Below are positions 46,753 to 58,795 of a stretch of 64,000 nt of DNA, one piece after another; the stretch's first letter is position 1; each line of letters opens with the position of its first letter. The stretch covers positions 130,377,689-130,441,688 of the forward strand of contig NC_090321.1 of the NCBI RefSeq assembly GCF_040869045.1. Direction: 5' to 3'. This DNA is from Eurosta solidaginis (lineage: Eukaryota > Arthropoda > Insecta > Diptera > Tephritidae). A program made the translations under genes and the position numbers. The notes below the pieces were generated by a model. The model saw nothing but the letters and a program-made list of their open reading frames with translations, was not told the DNA's origin and did not search any database.

Positions 46753-47949
46753 ATGGTAAAGGTATCGTGGGTATACTATCTCACTCGAGAGGATCTGGTA
46801 GCCTACAGCACGGAATTTGGGCTAGAGGATGGCGGAGCGGTTGACGAGCTAAGAAAACGATTGGCGGCATTCATCCAAGAGGAGATGGATAACGAGAATT
46901 TACGGGATCGATTCACAGAGTTGGCAATTCGGCACGCGCGGCTAACAAATCCACAAGCGTCAAAGACAAGCAACGAACTAAATTCACCAAGAAATGATAA
47001 ACAGGCAAATGGTGCACCCAATCAATTGGAGGTCGGACAACCGCCGGTACATTTTATTCAGCAGCCTGGTATGTACGCAACGACAAATTATATTCAACAG
47101 CCTGGCACATATGCAACGACCATGGACAGAGTAAGGAAGTGGGGATTAAAGTACGACGGAGGCAAAGATCCCCTAGGATTCATCGAAAGAGTGGAGGAGC
47201 TAGCAGATGGGTATGAAATCAACCGCAACACAATTCCAAAAGCGCTGCCGGAGTTATTGAAGGACAAAGCGTTGGTATGGTACAGGAATAACAACCGGCA
47301 TTGGCAGGAGTGGGACGCCTTCAAGAAGGACTTCCTGAAGTTCTTTTTAAGCTCCCGATACTTAGAGCAATTGGAAGATGAAATTCGTATGCGCGTACAA
47401 CGACAAGGTGAGCTATTTAAAGATTATGTCTTGGAACTACAAGGAATCATGCGTCACGCGGGCTACACCGAGGAGCAGAAATTAACCCGCATCTACAGAA
47501 ACTCGCGCAGAGAGTACCAACTATATATAAAGCGAAGCGAGGTCAGCAATCTTGAGGAGCTGGTAAGTTTAGCTCAAGACTATGAAAATATTATTCCTGA
47601 CAGGGAACCAATGCGACCAACCACAAGGCCATTCATACCACGGCGGCAAGAAGGTCAGTACCAGTGTCTCCAGGCAGAACAAAGACAGGAAGAGCGAGCA
47701 GAGATCCAACAACAGCAGAGGTCAGAGCCACAACAAGAATATGTGGATACAAGAACGGCCTGCAGACGATGCGGAAGAGGTGGTCACTTCTCATACGGGT
47801 GCCGAGGCATAAGAAGAGAATTTTGCTGGATTTGTGGTAAGATAGGCGTGCTCACTCGTGATTGTTGTAGGAAGCCACAGGGAAACGACCAGAGACCACA
47901 TTGGAACCGGGGGATGGGGTCTTCGGAAGTGCAACCTCGGAGAAATTAA
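46753..47949 (+). CDS. Gag polyprotein of gypsy C
   Basis: A 398-residue open frame with its ATG about 125 bp after the LTR. Residues about 8-45 (YLTREDLVAYSTEFGL...LRKRLAAFI) resemble a SAP-type DNA/chromatin-binding helix pair. Residues about 125-275 are a retrotransposon capsid domain (KYDGGKDPLGFIERVEEL; DKALVWYRNN; RDKLxx-like helices). Two zinc knuckles follow near 335-375: CRRCGRGGHFSYGC is a perfect CX2CX4HX4C, while CWICGKIGVLTRDC has Val where His is expected. It assembles the particle and binds the RNA. Its end overlaps pol in the -1 frame. Confidence 0.93.
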   Translation: MVKVSWVYYLTREDLVAYSTEFGLEDGGAVDELRKRLAAFIQEEMDNENLRDRFTELAIRHARLTNPQASKTSNELNSPRNDKQANGAPNQLEVGQPPVHFIQQPGMYATTNYIQQPGTYATTMDRVRKWGLKYDGGKDPLGFIERVEELADGYEINRNTIPKALPELLKDKALVWYRNNNRHWQEWDAFKKDFLKFFLSSRYLEQLEDEIRMRVQRQGELFKDYVLELQGIMRHAGYTEEQKLTRIYRNSRREYQLYIKRSEVSNLEELVSLAQDYENIIPDREPMRPTTRPFIPRRQEGQYQCLQAEQRQEERAEIQQQQRSEPQQEYVDTRTACRRCGRGGHFSYGCRGIRREFCWICGKIGVLTRDCCRKPQGNDQRPHWNRGMGSSEVQPRRN

Positions 47950-50900
47950 GCATGTTCAAATACACAAACGGCCGCATATTGGTAACAGCGTATGTGAACG
48001 GAGAAGAAGCAGTAGCAGCGATTGACACGGGAGCGACGAAGAGCTTTATAAGTGATGCAATGGCGAGAAGATTAAAAAGTGGCAAATTCAAGGAAGTAAA
48101 GACGCGAGTAAGAATGGGCGATGGCAGAGCAATAATAGTCAAAGAAGCGGTAGATGCAGAACTAAGAATGGGTGATAAAGTACAGAGGAACGAGATGCTA
48201 ATCCTACCGGGACTGGGCGATGAGGTGGTAATTGGCACGGACTATCTGGCGAAGGTAAACTTTGAGATGAGATGTGGTGGTCAAGAAATAACGTTGAGAG
48301 TAGACGAACGGAAGCAAGAGGTAGTGACATGTACAACTATGGTCGAAACAAATAGCGAAGATTTCAAGGAACACAACCCAATGGCGGCGATAGCAACTAG
48401 CAAGACAGAAGATGCGGTGAGTAAATTTCTGAGCCAAGAATTACAGGTATTTGCAAAGATGTCAGGAGTATCCAACGTGGCCACACACAAAATAGTTATG
48501 AGGGACGACCGTCCAATTAAGGAAAGGTACTATCCGAAGAATCCGAAAATGCAAGAAATTATCAACAAGGAAGTCGACGAGCTGATCGAAAAAGGTTGCA
48601 TCGAACCATCGAATAGCCCGCACAGCGCACCCATAGTTTTGGCAAAGAAGAAGAATGGAAAATGGAGACTCTGCGTAGATTACCGCCAACTAAACGCAAG
48701 ATCAGTACCAGACGCATACCCCTTACCACGTATACAACATATCTTGGACAAATTAAGAAGCGCGAGATTTATTAGTAGCCTCGACTTGAAAAATGGATAT
48801 TGGCAAATACCTATGGAAGCAAGCAGCAAGCAATACACCGCATTCACAGTACCTGGGCGTGGACTATACCAATGGAGGGTGATGCCATTTGGCTTGCACT
48901 CAGCTCCAGCAACTTTTCAGAGAGCACTTGATCGTGTCATAGGACCAGAACTGGAGCCATACGCGTTTGCATACCTCGACGATATTATCATTACAAGCAA
49001 AACATTGGAAGAGCACATTGCACATTTAACAGAAGTATTTCGAAGGCTGCATAGAGCGAACCTGAGGATAAACCCGGAAAAATGTGAGTTTTTTAAGAAA
49101 AGGTTAAAATATCTAGGTCATGTCGTTAGCGAGGAAGGCATCCATACCGACCCAGACAAGATAGCAGCCATCAAAGAACTGCAACCACCGAAGAATATAC
49201 GAGAGTTACGACGTTTTCTAGGAGTCGTGTCATGGTATAGAAGATTCGTGCCGGATTTTTCACAAGTATCACACGCGTTACCATCTATGCTTAAGAAAGG
49301 TAGTAAGTGGAGGTGGTCTGAAGAGCAACAATCAGCATTCGAAGCACTCAAGGCAGCACTGACGCAGGCACCGGTACTCGCTTGTCCAGATTTTTCGAGG
49401 AAGTTTAGTTTACAGACGGATGCAAGTAATTTTGGTCTTGGTGCAGTACTTACGCAAGGTTCAGGCGACGAAGAGCGAGTAATAGCATACGCAAGCCGCA
49501 GGCTAAACAAGGCAGAGATGAACTACTCACCAACAGAAAAGGAGTGTTTGGCAATAGTGTGGGCAATACGAAAAATGAGGCCGTACGTAGAAGGATACAC
49601 GTTTACAGTAATAACAGATCACCTAGCGTTGAAATGGTTGAATGCGATAGAGAGTCCGACTGGTCGGATTGCGAGATGGGCGCTGGAACTACAGCAATAC
49701 TCATTTGACGTACAGTACCGAAAAGGAAAGTTGAACGTTGTGGCAGATGCATTATCAAGACAACCGATGGACGAGCAGTTGGGTACGTTGACGATGGACG
49801 ACGGAAAAGACGAGTGTAAGTGGCTTAAAGCTAAGATGGAAGATGTAAGAAAGACCCCGGAGAAATTCCCAGAGTACGTTATCGAGGATGGAAAATTGTA
49901 CAGACGCATAGGAAGTCAGGTGGATGGCGAAGATGCAGTGCCATGGAAGCTGTGTGTCCCGACTTCACAGCGACGCAGAGTGCTAGAGGAGATTCACGAC
50001 ACACCGAGCGCAGGGCATATGGGCATCCGAAAATCGATAGCAAGAGCAACAACACGTTACTATTGGCCAGGAATGTTCAGGGATGTAAGAAAGTACGTAC
50101 AACAGTGTCACACATGTCAAATTTACAAACCGAGTCAACAGCCAGCCGCAGGTAAGATGCTAACGAAGATTACAGAGGAGCCTTGGGCAACAGTCTGTGC
50201 AGACTTTGTTGGTCCAATGCCACGATCGAAGCATGGAAACACAGTGGCACTAGTATTCTTAGACAAATTTTCAAAATGGGTAGAAGTAATACCAATCAGA
50301 AAGGCAACGACAGAATGTTTAATAAGAGGATTTCGAGAGAGGATTTTGGCACGGTTCGGCGTCCCAAAAGTATTTATTACGGACAACGGAGCACAGTTTA
50401 TCAGCAGACGTTTTAAGAGATTTTTAGAGGAACTTGGCGTGAAACACCAATTAACGGCACCGTACACACCGCAGGAGAACCCGACGGAGAGGGCAAACAG
50501 GAACATCAAGAGGATGATAGCACAATTTACGGGAAAAGAGCAGAAGACATGGGATGAGTTGTTACCAGAGATAACGCTGGCATTGCATACAAGTGTATGT
50601 GAATCGACAGGCTACAGTCCAGCATACATAGTACAAGGGAGGGAACCGAGAATCCCCAACAGCCTTTACGATGAGCAGACATTTGGTACAGGTGAGAAAT
50701 TAGCGAACCCAGGAGAGAAGTCAACGAGGATGAAAGAAATATTCGAGATGGTACGACGGAAGCAAGAGAGAGCATCCATGGAGCAAGCGAAATATTACAA
50801 TTTAAGAAGAAGGCAATGGCGACCGGCGATAGGCGACCTAGTGCTGGTAAAGGAACATCAGCTGTCAAAAGCGGCAGATAACTTTGCAGCCAAACTAGCG

Positions 50901-51566
50901 CCAAGGTACAGTGGACCTTACCGGGTAATGAACTTTGTGTCACCAGTGATCGTAGAGCTAGACAAAGTCTTCAGAGGAAGGAGGAGGACAGCCCACCTAA
51001 GTGCGCTGAAAGCATACCACGCAACCGACGCCGCCGACAACAACGAATCCAGGAAGCAAAGTCATAAAGAGAGATACAAAAAGGGCGCTAGTGAAGATCA
51101 AACCGCGTCAACACCGTCCAATCGAACAGCAAACAACAATCCCGAGGTACAACAACAGAGAAATAACAGCGAGGTAGCCATTTGCGGTACGCTCACACGA
51201 GTCAGCGAAGAGACCGAGAGACAACACGGAGAGAACCAAGGTACAGGTCAACAGCTGATAGCATACAGAGACGGTCAAGTACAAAACATTGCGGAGAATC
51301 AGGTACGAATATTTCCAGAAAATAAATTACAGATTGCCAGAGAACCGGCGCATGGAACAAGATTACACCTGGGAAGGCAGTTCGCTATGGCAGCCTTAAA
51401 CGAACACACACCCCGAGACAACTGCGGAATTACAGACTATTTTGTAAGATTCTACTTCAATCCGAATGAAATCGGTAGTAACGGACACGCCCAACCTAGA
51501 CAGTGTCAAATTATACACGAAGAAATTTCATATCAAGAATTACCCGGAAGTCGAATCAGCTACTAA
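47872..51566 (+). CDS. Pol polyprotein of gypsy C (PR-RT-RH-IN)
   Basis: Open in the -1 frame relative to gag from 47872, probably made by a -1 ribosomal frameshift in the 78-nt overlap 47872-47949. Counting from 47901: protease AAIDTGATKSFIS (residues 40-52); RT with SLDLKNGYWQIP and the catalytic AYLDDIIIT (about 357-364); RNase H TDASNFGLGAVL (about 505) and ITDHLALKW; integrase with the H-H-C-C finger ending CHTCQIYK (about 735), then CADFVGP, ITDNGAQF and NPTERANR for D, D and E (about 768, 826, 863). A GPY/F module YSGPYRVMNF lies near 1003, and a polar ~180-residue tail has no recognised domain. No break is seen. Confidence 0.95.
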
Positions 51567-51910
51567 AAGCTCGGTAAACTCTAACCACAATTACATAAAT
51601 ATACCATAAATATACTCTTTAGCTATGCGCATGATATACCACGTTTTTTTTAAAATCCACCATACATGGCGGGAACACCCTAAGGAAAATCCACCAGTTT
51701 TTCATTTATTATATAGACTGGCATCACACATACCGCCGACGGGAAGGGCAGCGAAACGCCAACAATCAACGACAAAAACAGCGACATATTGAGCCTGATG
51801 GCCAGCGACTGCAGCGACGACGAACAGCATGGGCAAACACCACTTCCGCGTACGGATCACGCGCACCGACCTGGTGACGGTGAGTCTCATTGCGGAAGGT
51901 GAGGGGGGAG
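51567..51910 (+). other. Gypsy C 3' untranslated region and polypurine tract
   Basis: 344 nt without an env or other convincing frame. It ends in the polypurine tract GGAAGGTGAGGGGGGAG (about 51894-51910), the expected plus-strand primer next to the 3' LTR. Confidence 0.8.
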
Positions 51911-53146
51911 TGTGAGGACCCCAAAGCCGAGGACTTTGTATCCTCACAACATACACATATCTATATATTTTTGCAAATAACATACATTTGGAAATAACTT
52001 GGAATTTATACTTGAATTTTTATCACTTTGGAAATAACTTGGAATTTATACTTGAATTTTTATCACTTATATATTTTTTGCATGAAGCACCAGAAATATA
52101 CATATGTATACCTTTATGAATTATGCCCTAAATACATATATTCTGTTGTACATTGAATTTATAATTATTAAATTGAAGAGCAAATTACACTTGCGCACTT
52201 TTGCACGCAAGCCAAATATTTACATTTTCGCAAACATAAACTTTGAATATAGGATCACCCTAACATGCATTAAATATTTGGAAAGTAGATACGCACAAAA
52301 CATAAAAATGCAGCGGTCGATCAACCCTTTGCACACTCAAAATCCAATGTACCCAGTTACAAATACAACATACATAATAACTTAAGTGAACGGAGATCAG
52401 CAGCAAGTCGTCAAAATAAGCGCCGCTACTAATTGGAATTTCGTTATACATATTTACGCACTAGCATACAACACACCAACGCACGCCATACAACAGAAGG
52501 CAGAAGCATTGGGCAAAGTAAAACACAACATTAGAATCAGGTGACCACAAACAAATATACAAACACACAATATATAAACCAAAGCCTGGAAAGCACAGTA
52601 TGAGCAAGTACAAAGGCATTGTATTCAATAAGGAGCATTATGGTGCATGGAAATTCATGGGAAGGAAATATTTACCGGAACAACAGTTGTTTTATATTGT
52701 TAATACCATTAGTTCAAAGTTGTTATTATAAAATAACCGTTTGCCTGCGTGCAAAAATTAGTATATAAGGGCGACGAGTTCACATTGAAATTCAGAGATT
52801 AGGAGACAGGCATACGAGTCGGTAGGCTTTATCACTACCGACCAAGAGTACACCTGAAGGCTTTATCACTTCATTTGTACTTAGAGTATACTCGTCTGGA
52901 GGCTTTATCACTCCATTCGACCGCAGAGGTTGGCCGAGGGCTTTATCACCTCCGTCACCTCTTATAGAGCAAGGAAATCAGCCTAGGAGTAGAAAAGTAG
53001 AATTTTATTGAATAAATAATTTTTATAACGTTTTGTATCGAACAAAACAGAGTTATTATTTCAGAAGGACCATTAGAAATTTCTACTTCCAGGAACCATG
53101 GACGGACTGAGATCAACCCCGGCAAGTCAAGGAAAAGTCCGTCACA
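51911..53146 (+). repeat. 3' LTR of gypsy C
   Basis: Same length as the 5' LTR (1236 bp) with about four substitutions: GGGCAAAG for GGGTAAAG, GCTTTATCAC for GCTTTTTCAC, GACCATTAG for GACCCTTAG, and AACCATGG for AACCCTGG. The hairpin array is at 52818-52961. Confidence 0.95.
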
Positions 53147-53222
53147 ACATCAAATTTTAAATTAGTCGATCTGGTACATCCAACGACGTAAGTCAAATGT
53201 ATACATGTACTTTTGTGTTTTT

Positions 53223-55506
53223 TATACCTTTCATGAAAATGAAATGGTATATTAATTTCGTCACGAAACCGAAAATTGTAAGTCCTTAAAGGAAAATAGA
53301 TAGACCCACCATTAAGTATACCGAAATAATCAGGTTGAAGAGCTGACTTGATTTAGCCATGTCCTTCTGTCCGTCTGCCTGTTTGTATGCAAACTAGTCC
53401 CTCAATTTTTGAGATATTTTGATAAAATTTGGTGAGCGGGTGTATTTGGGTGTCCGATTAGACATTTGTCGGAACCGACCGGATCGGACCACTATAGCAT
53501 ATATCCTCCATACAACCGATTTTTCAGAAAAAGAGGATTTTTGTAATATCTTACCAAATTTAACAGATTAAAGCTTCAAACTTCACCATATACTTTCGTA
53601 TATTGCACATATTGTTGCCTGAAAAAATTTATGAGATCGGTCGTATATATAGTATATATTCCCCACAACCGATTGTTCAGATAAGGAACTTTTCGTAATT
53701 ACTGCCCTATTTTAAGAGATAGAGGCTTCAAATTTCAACGAATGCTTACGTATATAGCATATATTGTTGTCTGAAAAAATCATAAAGATCGATGGTATAT
53801 ATAGTATATATATGGTGGTATATTTAGTATATATATATAGTATATATATATATATTTTCGCAAATTTTAGCCCCATTTTAACAGCTAGAAGCTTCAAATT
53901 TCACCGAATATTTACGTATAAAGCATATATTGTTGTCTGAAAAAATCATAGAGATCGGTTGTATATATAGTATATATCTCATACAACCGATTGTTCAGAT
54001 AAGAAACTTTTCGCAATTTCTACCCCATTTTAACAGCTATAAGCTTCAAATTTCACCGATTGCTTACGTATATAGCATATATTGTTGTCTGAAAAAATCA
54101 TAGAGATCGGTTGTATATATAGTATATATCTCATACAACCGATTGTTCAGATAAGAAACTTTTCGCAATTTCTACCCCATTTTAACAGCTATAAGCTTCA
54201 AATTTCACTGATTGCTTACGTATATAGCATATATTGTTGTCTGAAAAAATCATAGAGATCGGTTGTATATATAGTATATATCTCATACAACCGATTGTTC
54301 AGATAAGAAACTTTTCGCAATTTCTACCCCATTTTAACAGTTATAAGGTTCAAATTTCACCGATTGCTTACGTATATAGTATGTATTATTGTGTCAAAAA
54401 ATCATAGAGATCGGTGATATATATAATATATATATATGATGGTATATATAGTATATATATATAGTATATATATATAGTATATATATATACTTACGTGTGT
54501 AGCATATATTGATGTCTGAAAAAATCATTGAGATCGGTGGTATACATAGTATATATCTCATACAACCGATTGTTCAGATAAGAAACTTTGCGCAATTTCT
54601 GCCCCGTTTTAACAGTTAGAAGCTTCAAATTTTACAAAATGCTTACGTATATAGCATATATTGTTGTCTGAAAAAATCATAGAGATCGGTGGTATATATA
54701 AACTGTGATTTTGACCCCTTTTTTACGGCTAGAAGCTTCAAAATTCATCGAATTTCATCAAATAGTTACGTTTACGTCATATATTTTTGAAATACGTGAT
54801 CCGTAGTCATAGTGTTTACATGCAGACCACAAAAACGTGAAGCTTTGCATACTCACACAGATTACCTACCTATTTTTTATTTTATATTTATCTTAAAAAC
54901 CGTTTAGATATGTTCAAATTTCACCAAATGCTTACGTGTATAGCATATATTGTTGTCTGAAAAAATCATTGAGATCGGTGGTATATATAGTATATATCTC
55001 ATACAACCGATTGTTCAGTTAAGAATCTTTGCGCAATTTCTGCCCCTTTTTAACAGCTAGACGCTTCAAATTTCACCATATGCTTACGTATATAGCATAT
55101 ATTGTTGGCTGAAAAAATCATAGAGATCGGTGGTATATATATTATATACCCCATATAAACTCTAATTTTTGACCCCTTTTTACGGCTAGAAGCTTCAAAA
55201 TTCATCAAATTTCATCAAATAGTTACGTTTACGTCATATATTGTTGAAATACGTGATTCGTAGTCATAGTTTTTACACGCAGACCACAAAAAACCTGAAA
55301 CTTTGCATCCTCACACAAAGTACCTACCTGTTTTTTATTTTATATTTATCTTAAAAATCGTTAAGGTATGTAGATCTGTTCACTATATATTTCTTATCTT
55401 ATACATCCGATTATTCGGAGATTACAAACGGGATAAGATTATTGTTCAGCCCCATTTATGAAAGGTATGAAGTCTTCGGCACAGCCGAAGACAGTCCCGT
55501 TCTTAC
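53223..55506 (+). mobile_element. DINE-1-like Helentron, family 2
   Basis: The 5' end TATACCTTTCATGAAAATGA pairs with ATGGTATATTAA; GATTTAGCCATGTCC then CTGTCCGTCTG and AACTAGTCCCTCAATTTTTG follow, all in the Drosophila DINE-1 order. The centre is a ~152-bp tandem array. The 3' end has a GTCTTCGG/CCGAAGAC hairpin (55472-55492) and finishes GTTCTTAC. It is inserted in the Penelope 3' region, which resumes TTGTTATTATAATAC. Confidence 0.8.
53570..55385 (+). repeat. ~152-bp tandem array, about ten units
   Basis: GAAAAAATCATAGAGATCGG recurs at 54091 and 54243 (period 152) and, with changes, near 53621, 53773, 53940, 54390, 54518, 54673, 54959 and 55110. Units include TACAACCGATTGTTCAGATA, TTTTAACAGCTA and TTACGTATATAGCATAT. 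TA-rich expansions occur at 53800-53850 and 54420-54490. Confidence 0.9.
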
Positions 55507-55610
55507 TTGTTATTATAATACTTTGTATTTTTGTATTTCCAATCCTGAAGATGACTTCTAATTGAAATCGGAATATCGATAAATAAACAAACGACAATAT
55601 ATAAAATATA
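55507..55610 (+). mobile_element. Penelope-like element 3' terminus
   Basis: CCTGAAGATGACTTCTAATT, then AATATCGATAAATAAAC, the expected 3' end of this family. Its inverted counterpart is at 43580-43615. Confidence 0.75.
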
Positions 55611-56687
55611 CAAAAAAAAATTTTTTTTGTGTTTTTTAATATTGCAGTTGCTCGAGCTCGACAATTTACAAACATTTTTACACTCTAATGTATTAATATT
55701 AACATATGAAATTTTTTATCTTTGATTTTTAAATTCAATTTGAGAGTTCGACTCTACGTTAATTTTACTTTTAACTTAAGTATGTTTGAGAAAATTATTT
55801 AAATGAACAAGCAGGATATTATGTAACTTTGAACAAATTATTTTAACTGAATGTACTACAAATATCGGTGGCACAAACACTGCCAATATGGAATTGATTT
55901 CCGTGATGATACAATTTACCTTGGTTGATTGATGAAAGTTTAGAAAGAGAAGGAATTCAGGAGCGCGCAGCGCTTTTATAGCTTTTCCAACACTGTTGGA
56001 AGTTCGAAATCAAAGAGGGATGCTTCGCTATGGAACGGCACACAGGGATGCGTGATGGGCTTTTGAAGCGCAGGGTTGCGTTTCCTTTAAGTGACCTAAA
56101 TCACTTAAACACAATTGTTTATAGAAAAGAGTGTAGCGGAAGTGTGCCCCCAGATAGTAACTTATATCGGAGTTTATGTTTCAAAAGCTACTCGACGAAC
56201 AAACTCTATCCATGCACTTTTCAGGACCGGCTTGCCATTTGACCTGGATATTAAGCAAAATATGCGTATGAGTAACTTTTTTTAAAAAAATTATATCCCG
56301 GAAACTAAAATTGCTAGAGGGGTCAAATAAACGCGAGGCTTTTGGTCATTTAAAGAGGCATGTTACCCAATTTTTTGTCTAAGTTTAGAAATATATTAAT
56401 ACATATATATATTAAAAATGTTAAAGGACAAAAATATAAAACTATTTTTTTTCACGATCCCTGAGAGTTACAATAACTAAAAAAATATATGTTAGTCGCC
56501 TTAATGTCCGTTCTTGCTCAAAGAAAGTACGCGAGGAAAAAATTGGTCCAACATTTTGGAAAAAAATAAAATATAATTTAACTGCAATAACTTTCCATTT
56601 TATTAAAGTAATTCTTTTCAAAACATTCACTGTGGAGAGTGGAAATATGTACATATGTATATTCATAGCGCGACCAGTCTTTTGTAA
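55611..56687. other. Stretch without recognised genes
   Basis: AT-rich with an A8T8-like run near 55612-55630. A 70-codon frame at 56030-56242 has no recognisable domain and no codon-level support. I see no repeat partner in the window. Confidence 0.55.
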
Positions 56688-56691
56688 GTAT

Positions 56692-57203
56692 TGGAAGGAA
56701 TTTATTGCAATTCCTCTTATTTGCAACAGTAGAAGGTTAGAATCACTAAACTGTTTAATAAATAACTCCACTATTAAATAATGCAAAATGGCCTTTATTA
56801 GACTACTTGAAAGTACACTTATATTTCGCAACTGATAGCTTGCTTAAATCAAACTAATTGTCGTGCCCCTACTGCTGCTTTTTATACTCTTCGATTTCCT
56901 CGTTCCGTACTTCTAGGCGTTTCCAGAATTTACTTAGTTACTGCTATAAAATTATAACTACAGATGCACGTGCATAGCTTCTCATATGCGCATGTATATG
57001 TGAGTGACACTTCCATAGATAAGATATATGCATGTGTTTGTGCATCTCTTCTCCGCTGCGTGTACGTACATATGTGTAAACATAATGATTGATTCGTTTA
57101 TGTAGATACAAGTGACTGCCTACTTTATTGTTGTTGTGGCTTCATTTACTTAGCATCAGACAAGTGATGTGAGTATAACCTAGTGTCACTAATATTCGTC
57201 ACA
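56692..57203 (-). repeat. 3' LTR of element D
   Basis: 512 bp. In element sense it starts TGTGACGAATATTAG at 57203 and ends CCTTCCA at 56692. The polypurine tract CTTAGGTGGAGGGCAG lies just inside at 57204-57219. Relative to the 5' LTR it lacks about 29 bp near 57018. Confidence 0.85.
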
Positions 57204-57244
57204 CTGCCCTCCACCTAAGTCAGATCGTCCCGATCAGACAAATC

Positions 57245-58444
57245 TCTCGATCTAAAAGCTGCCAGCCTTTCCAAATGAACCACTTTCATTTTGTTTCGTG
57301 GTTTGCCAATGGTTTGTATGCGGTACACTACATCCTTGATCCGTTTTACAACTTTTTATGGGCTTTCCCAATTACACTGCAATTTGGGGGACAAACCTTT
57401 TTTTCGTTGTACCAAATCTCCTTACTGAAACCCTTCCGAATTAAGTGCTTTATCGTATCTGGATTTCATCCTGTCACTCATAATCTTTGTTCGGTTCCTT
57501 ACCAGATCGTGTATCTCTCTCTGCTCTTCTTCCAAGACACCAGTGGATTTCTTGACATTTCTCTACGCATCGGTATCTATCCCAAACTACAAATCAGCTG
57601 GCAGTAGAAGGCTATTGCCAAAAATTACCTTTGCGGGAGTTTGGCCCGTTGTCTCATGCACTGCCGATCGGTGAGCCATCAAGAATTATGATATGTTTGT
57701 ATCCCACTCCTTATGGTACTTCTCTACTACTTTCCTTCAATGCTCATCCAATGTGCTATTGAAACGTTCCACCATATAATCGGACTAAGGATGCAATGCT
57801 GTTGTCCGTGTTTTTCGAATGCCCAACTCCTTACGCGTTTCCTGGAACACAACTGTTTCAAAATTCCTACCTTGGTCAGAATTTAACTCCATTGGTACAC
57901 CATACCTTACAACCCAATCGTTTGTAACCACTTCTGCTACTGTTTCCGCTTCTTGGTTTGGGATTGGGTATACCTCTGGCCATTTACTGAAATAATCCGT
58001 AACCACCTGTACGTATTTGTTTCCGCGGTTGCTAGTAGGAAATGGACCTGCGACATCCATGGCGATCCTTTCAAATGGTGCACCTGAAATGTACTGCTTC
58101 ATCTGGCCACGACTTCGTGCTTTGGGCCCTTCGGCTTTGTTGCAAACCTCGCAGTTGGCAATCCACTCGGTGACCGAGCAACCAACCCAATAGAATATCT
58201 GCTTCGTGATTCCAAGACGACCTTCACCTGGACCATTATGCAGCTTTCTGAGCACGTCAAGAATCCTCTTTCTGGGAACAACTATCAGTTTCTTCTTGCA
58301 TTGACCATTCTCACTCTCCCATACTCGATGCAAGCAACCGGATTCTAAGCTGTTCCACTGTGCCCAATATGACTTCGCAATGGGACTCTCTGCTGACATC
58401 TCCTCTGTTTGGTCTTTCGTTTCGTTCGAGCCCTTGCATAACAT
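57245..58444 (-). pseudogene. Element D integrase
   Basis: The frame 58444-57785 has IVVPRKRILDVLRKLHNGPG, then EGRLGITKQ (the second His of the finger appears to be Arg) and IANCEVCNKAEG. The core begins ERIAMDVAGPFPTSNRG (first Asp), then ELNSDQGRNFE (second Asp). After a stop at 57785-57787 the same frame continues with MVERFNSTLDEH (Glu). Further stops follow, and a GPY/F-like end lies near 57300. The integrase would insert the element's DNA, but the stops and lost His make it inactive. Confidence 0.85.
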
Positions 58445-58795
58445 GTGACAGATCTGTATCTTCTAGCTGATACTTCCTTAGTTGTTCCTTGTCCCATTCA
58501 TCCGCACACGTTATAGTCATTAGCTGGACATCTATAATGTATTCTTTAGCCTCGGCCTTTGAACAGTGCTTGAACCAAAATTACATGGTCTTCGTGATTT
58601 TCGATGCTCAATGGAAAAGTCATAGCTTTGTAGTCACTTGATCCACCGTGCCAATTGTCTTTCCGGATTACGGAACTGCAGAAGCCATTTCAACGCTGCG
58701 TGATCTGTCCTGACGCGGAATCGCTCGCCGTAGAGGTATTTGTGAAAATGTTTAATGCACTCTACTAATGCCAAAAGCTCTCTCCGTTTAACGCA
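58311..58795 (-). pseudogene. Element D RNase H remnant and linker
   Basis: From about 58795 the minus strand reads RRELLALVECIKHFHKYLYG and VRTDHAALKWLLQF, the middle and end of an RNase H domain. The first catalytic Asp region and the whole RT are absent. The linker to integrase (58520-58311) reads DEWDKEQLRKYQLEDTDLSH. The junction at about 58790-58800 is the deletion point. Confidence 0.8.

Larger units (their letters stand above)
45393..53146 (+). mobile_element. Near-intact Ty3/gypsy LTR retrotransposon C, 7754 bp
   Basis: Two 1236-bp LTRs (45393-46628, 51911-53146), TG...CA ends, and a 4-bp target duplication ACAT at 45389-45392 and 53147-53150. Inside are a primer-binding site, gag (46753-47949), pol (to 51566) and a purine tract. 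The LTRs differ at about four sites, so insertion is recent. There is no env. The long LTR and tRNA-Lys-type primer recall the Osvaldo group, but that is a guess. It sits in the Penelope 3' region. Confidence 0.95.
43580..55610 (+). mobile_element. Penelope-like element, split by three insertions
   Basis: The RT palm (43610-44190), a connector (44569-44848), a GIY-YIG endonuclease (44849-45217) and a 3' terminal region (45218-45392, 53147-53222, 55507-55610) read in order when three inserted elements are ignored: the SINE 44198-44560, the gypsy element 45393-53146 and the DINE-1-like element 53223-55506. The 3' end has CCTGAAGATGACTTCTAATT and TATCGATAAATAA. The 5' side is truncated in RT and fused to an inverted copy of that same 3' end. 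Confidence 0.85.

Noticed and set aside
56030..56242. 70-codon open frame as a possible host gene
   Set aside because: No recognisable domain, no repeat in the window and length within chance expectation.
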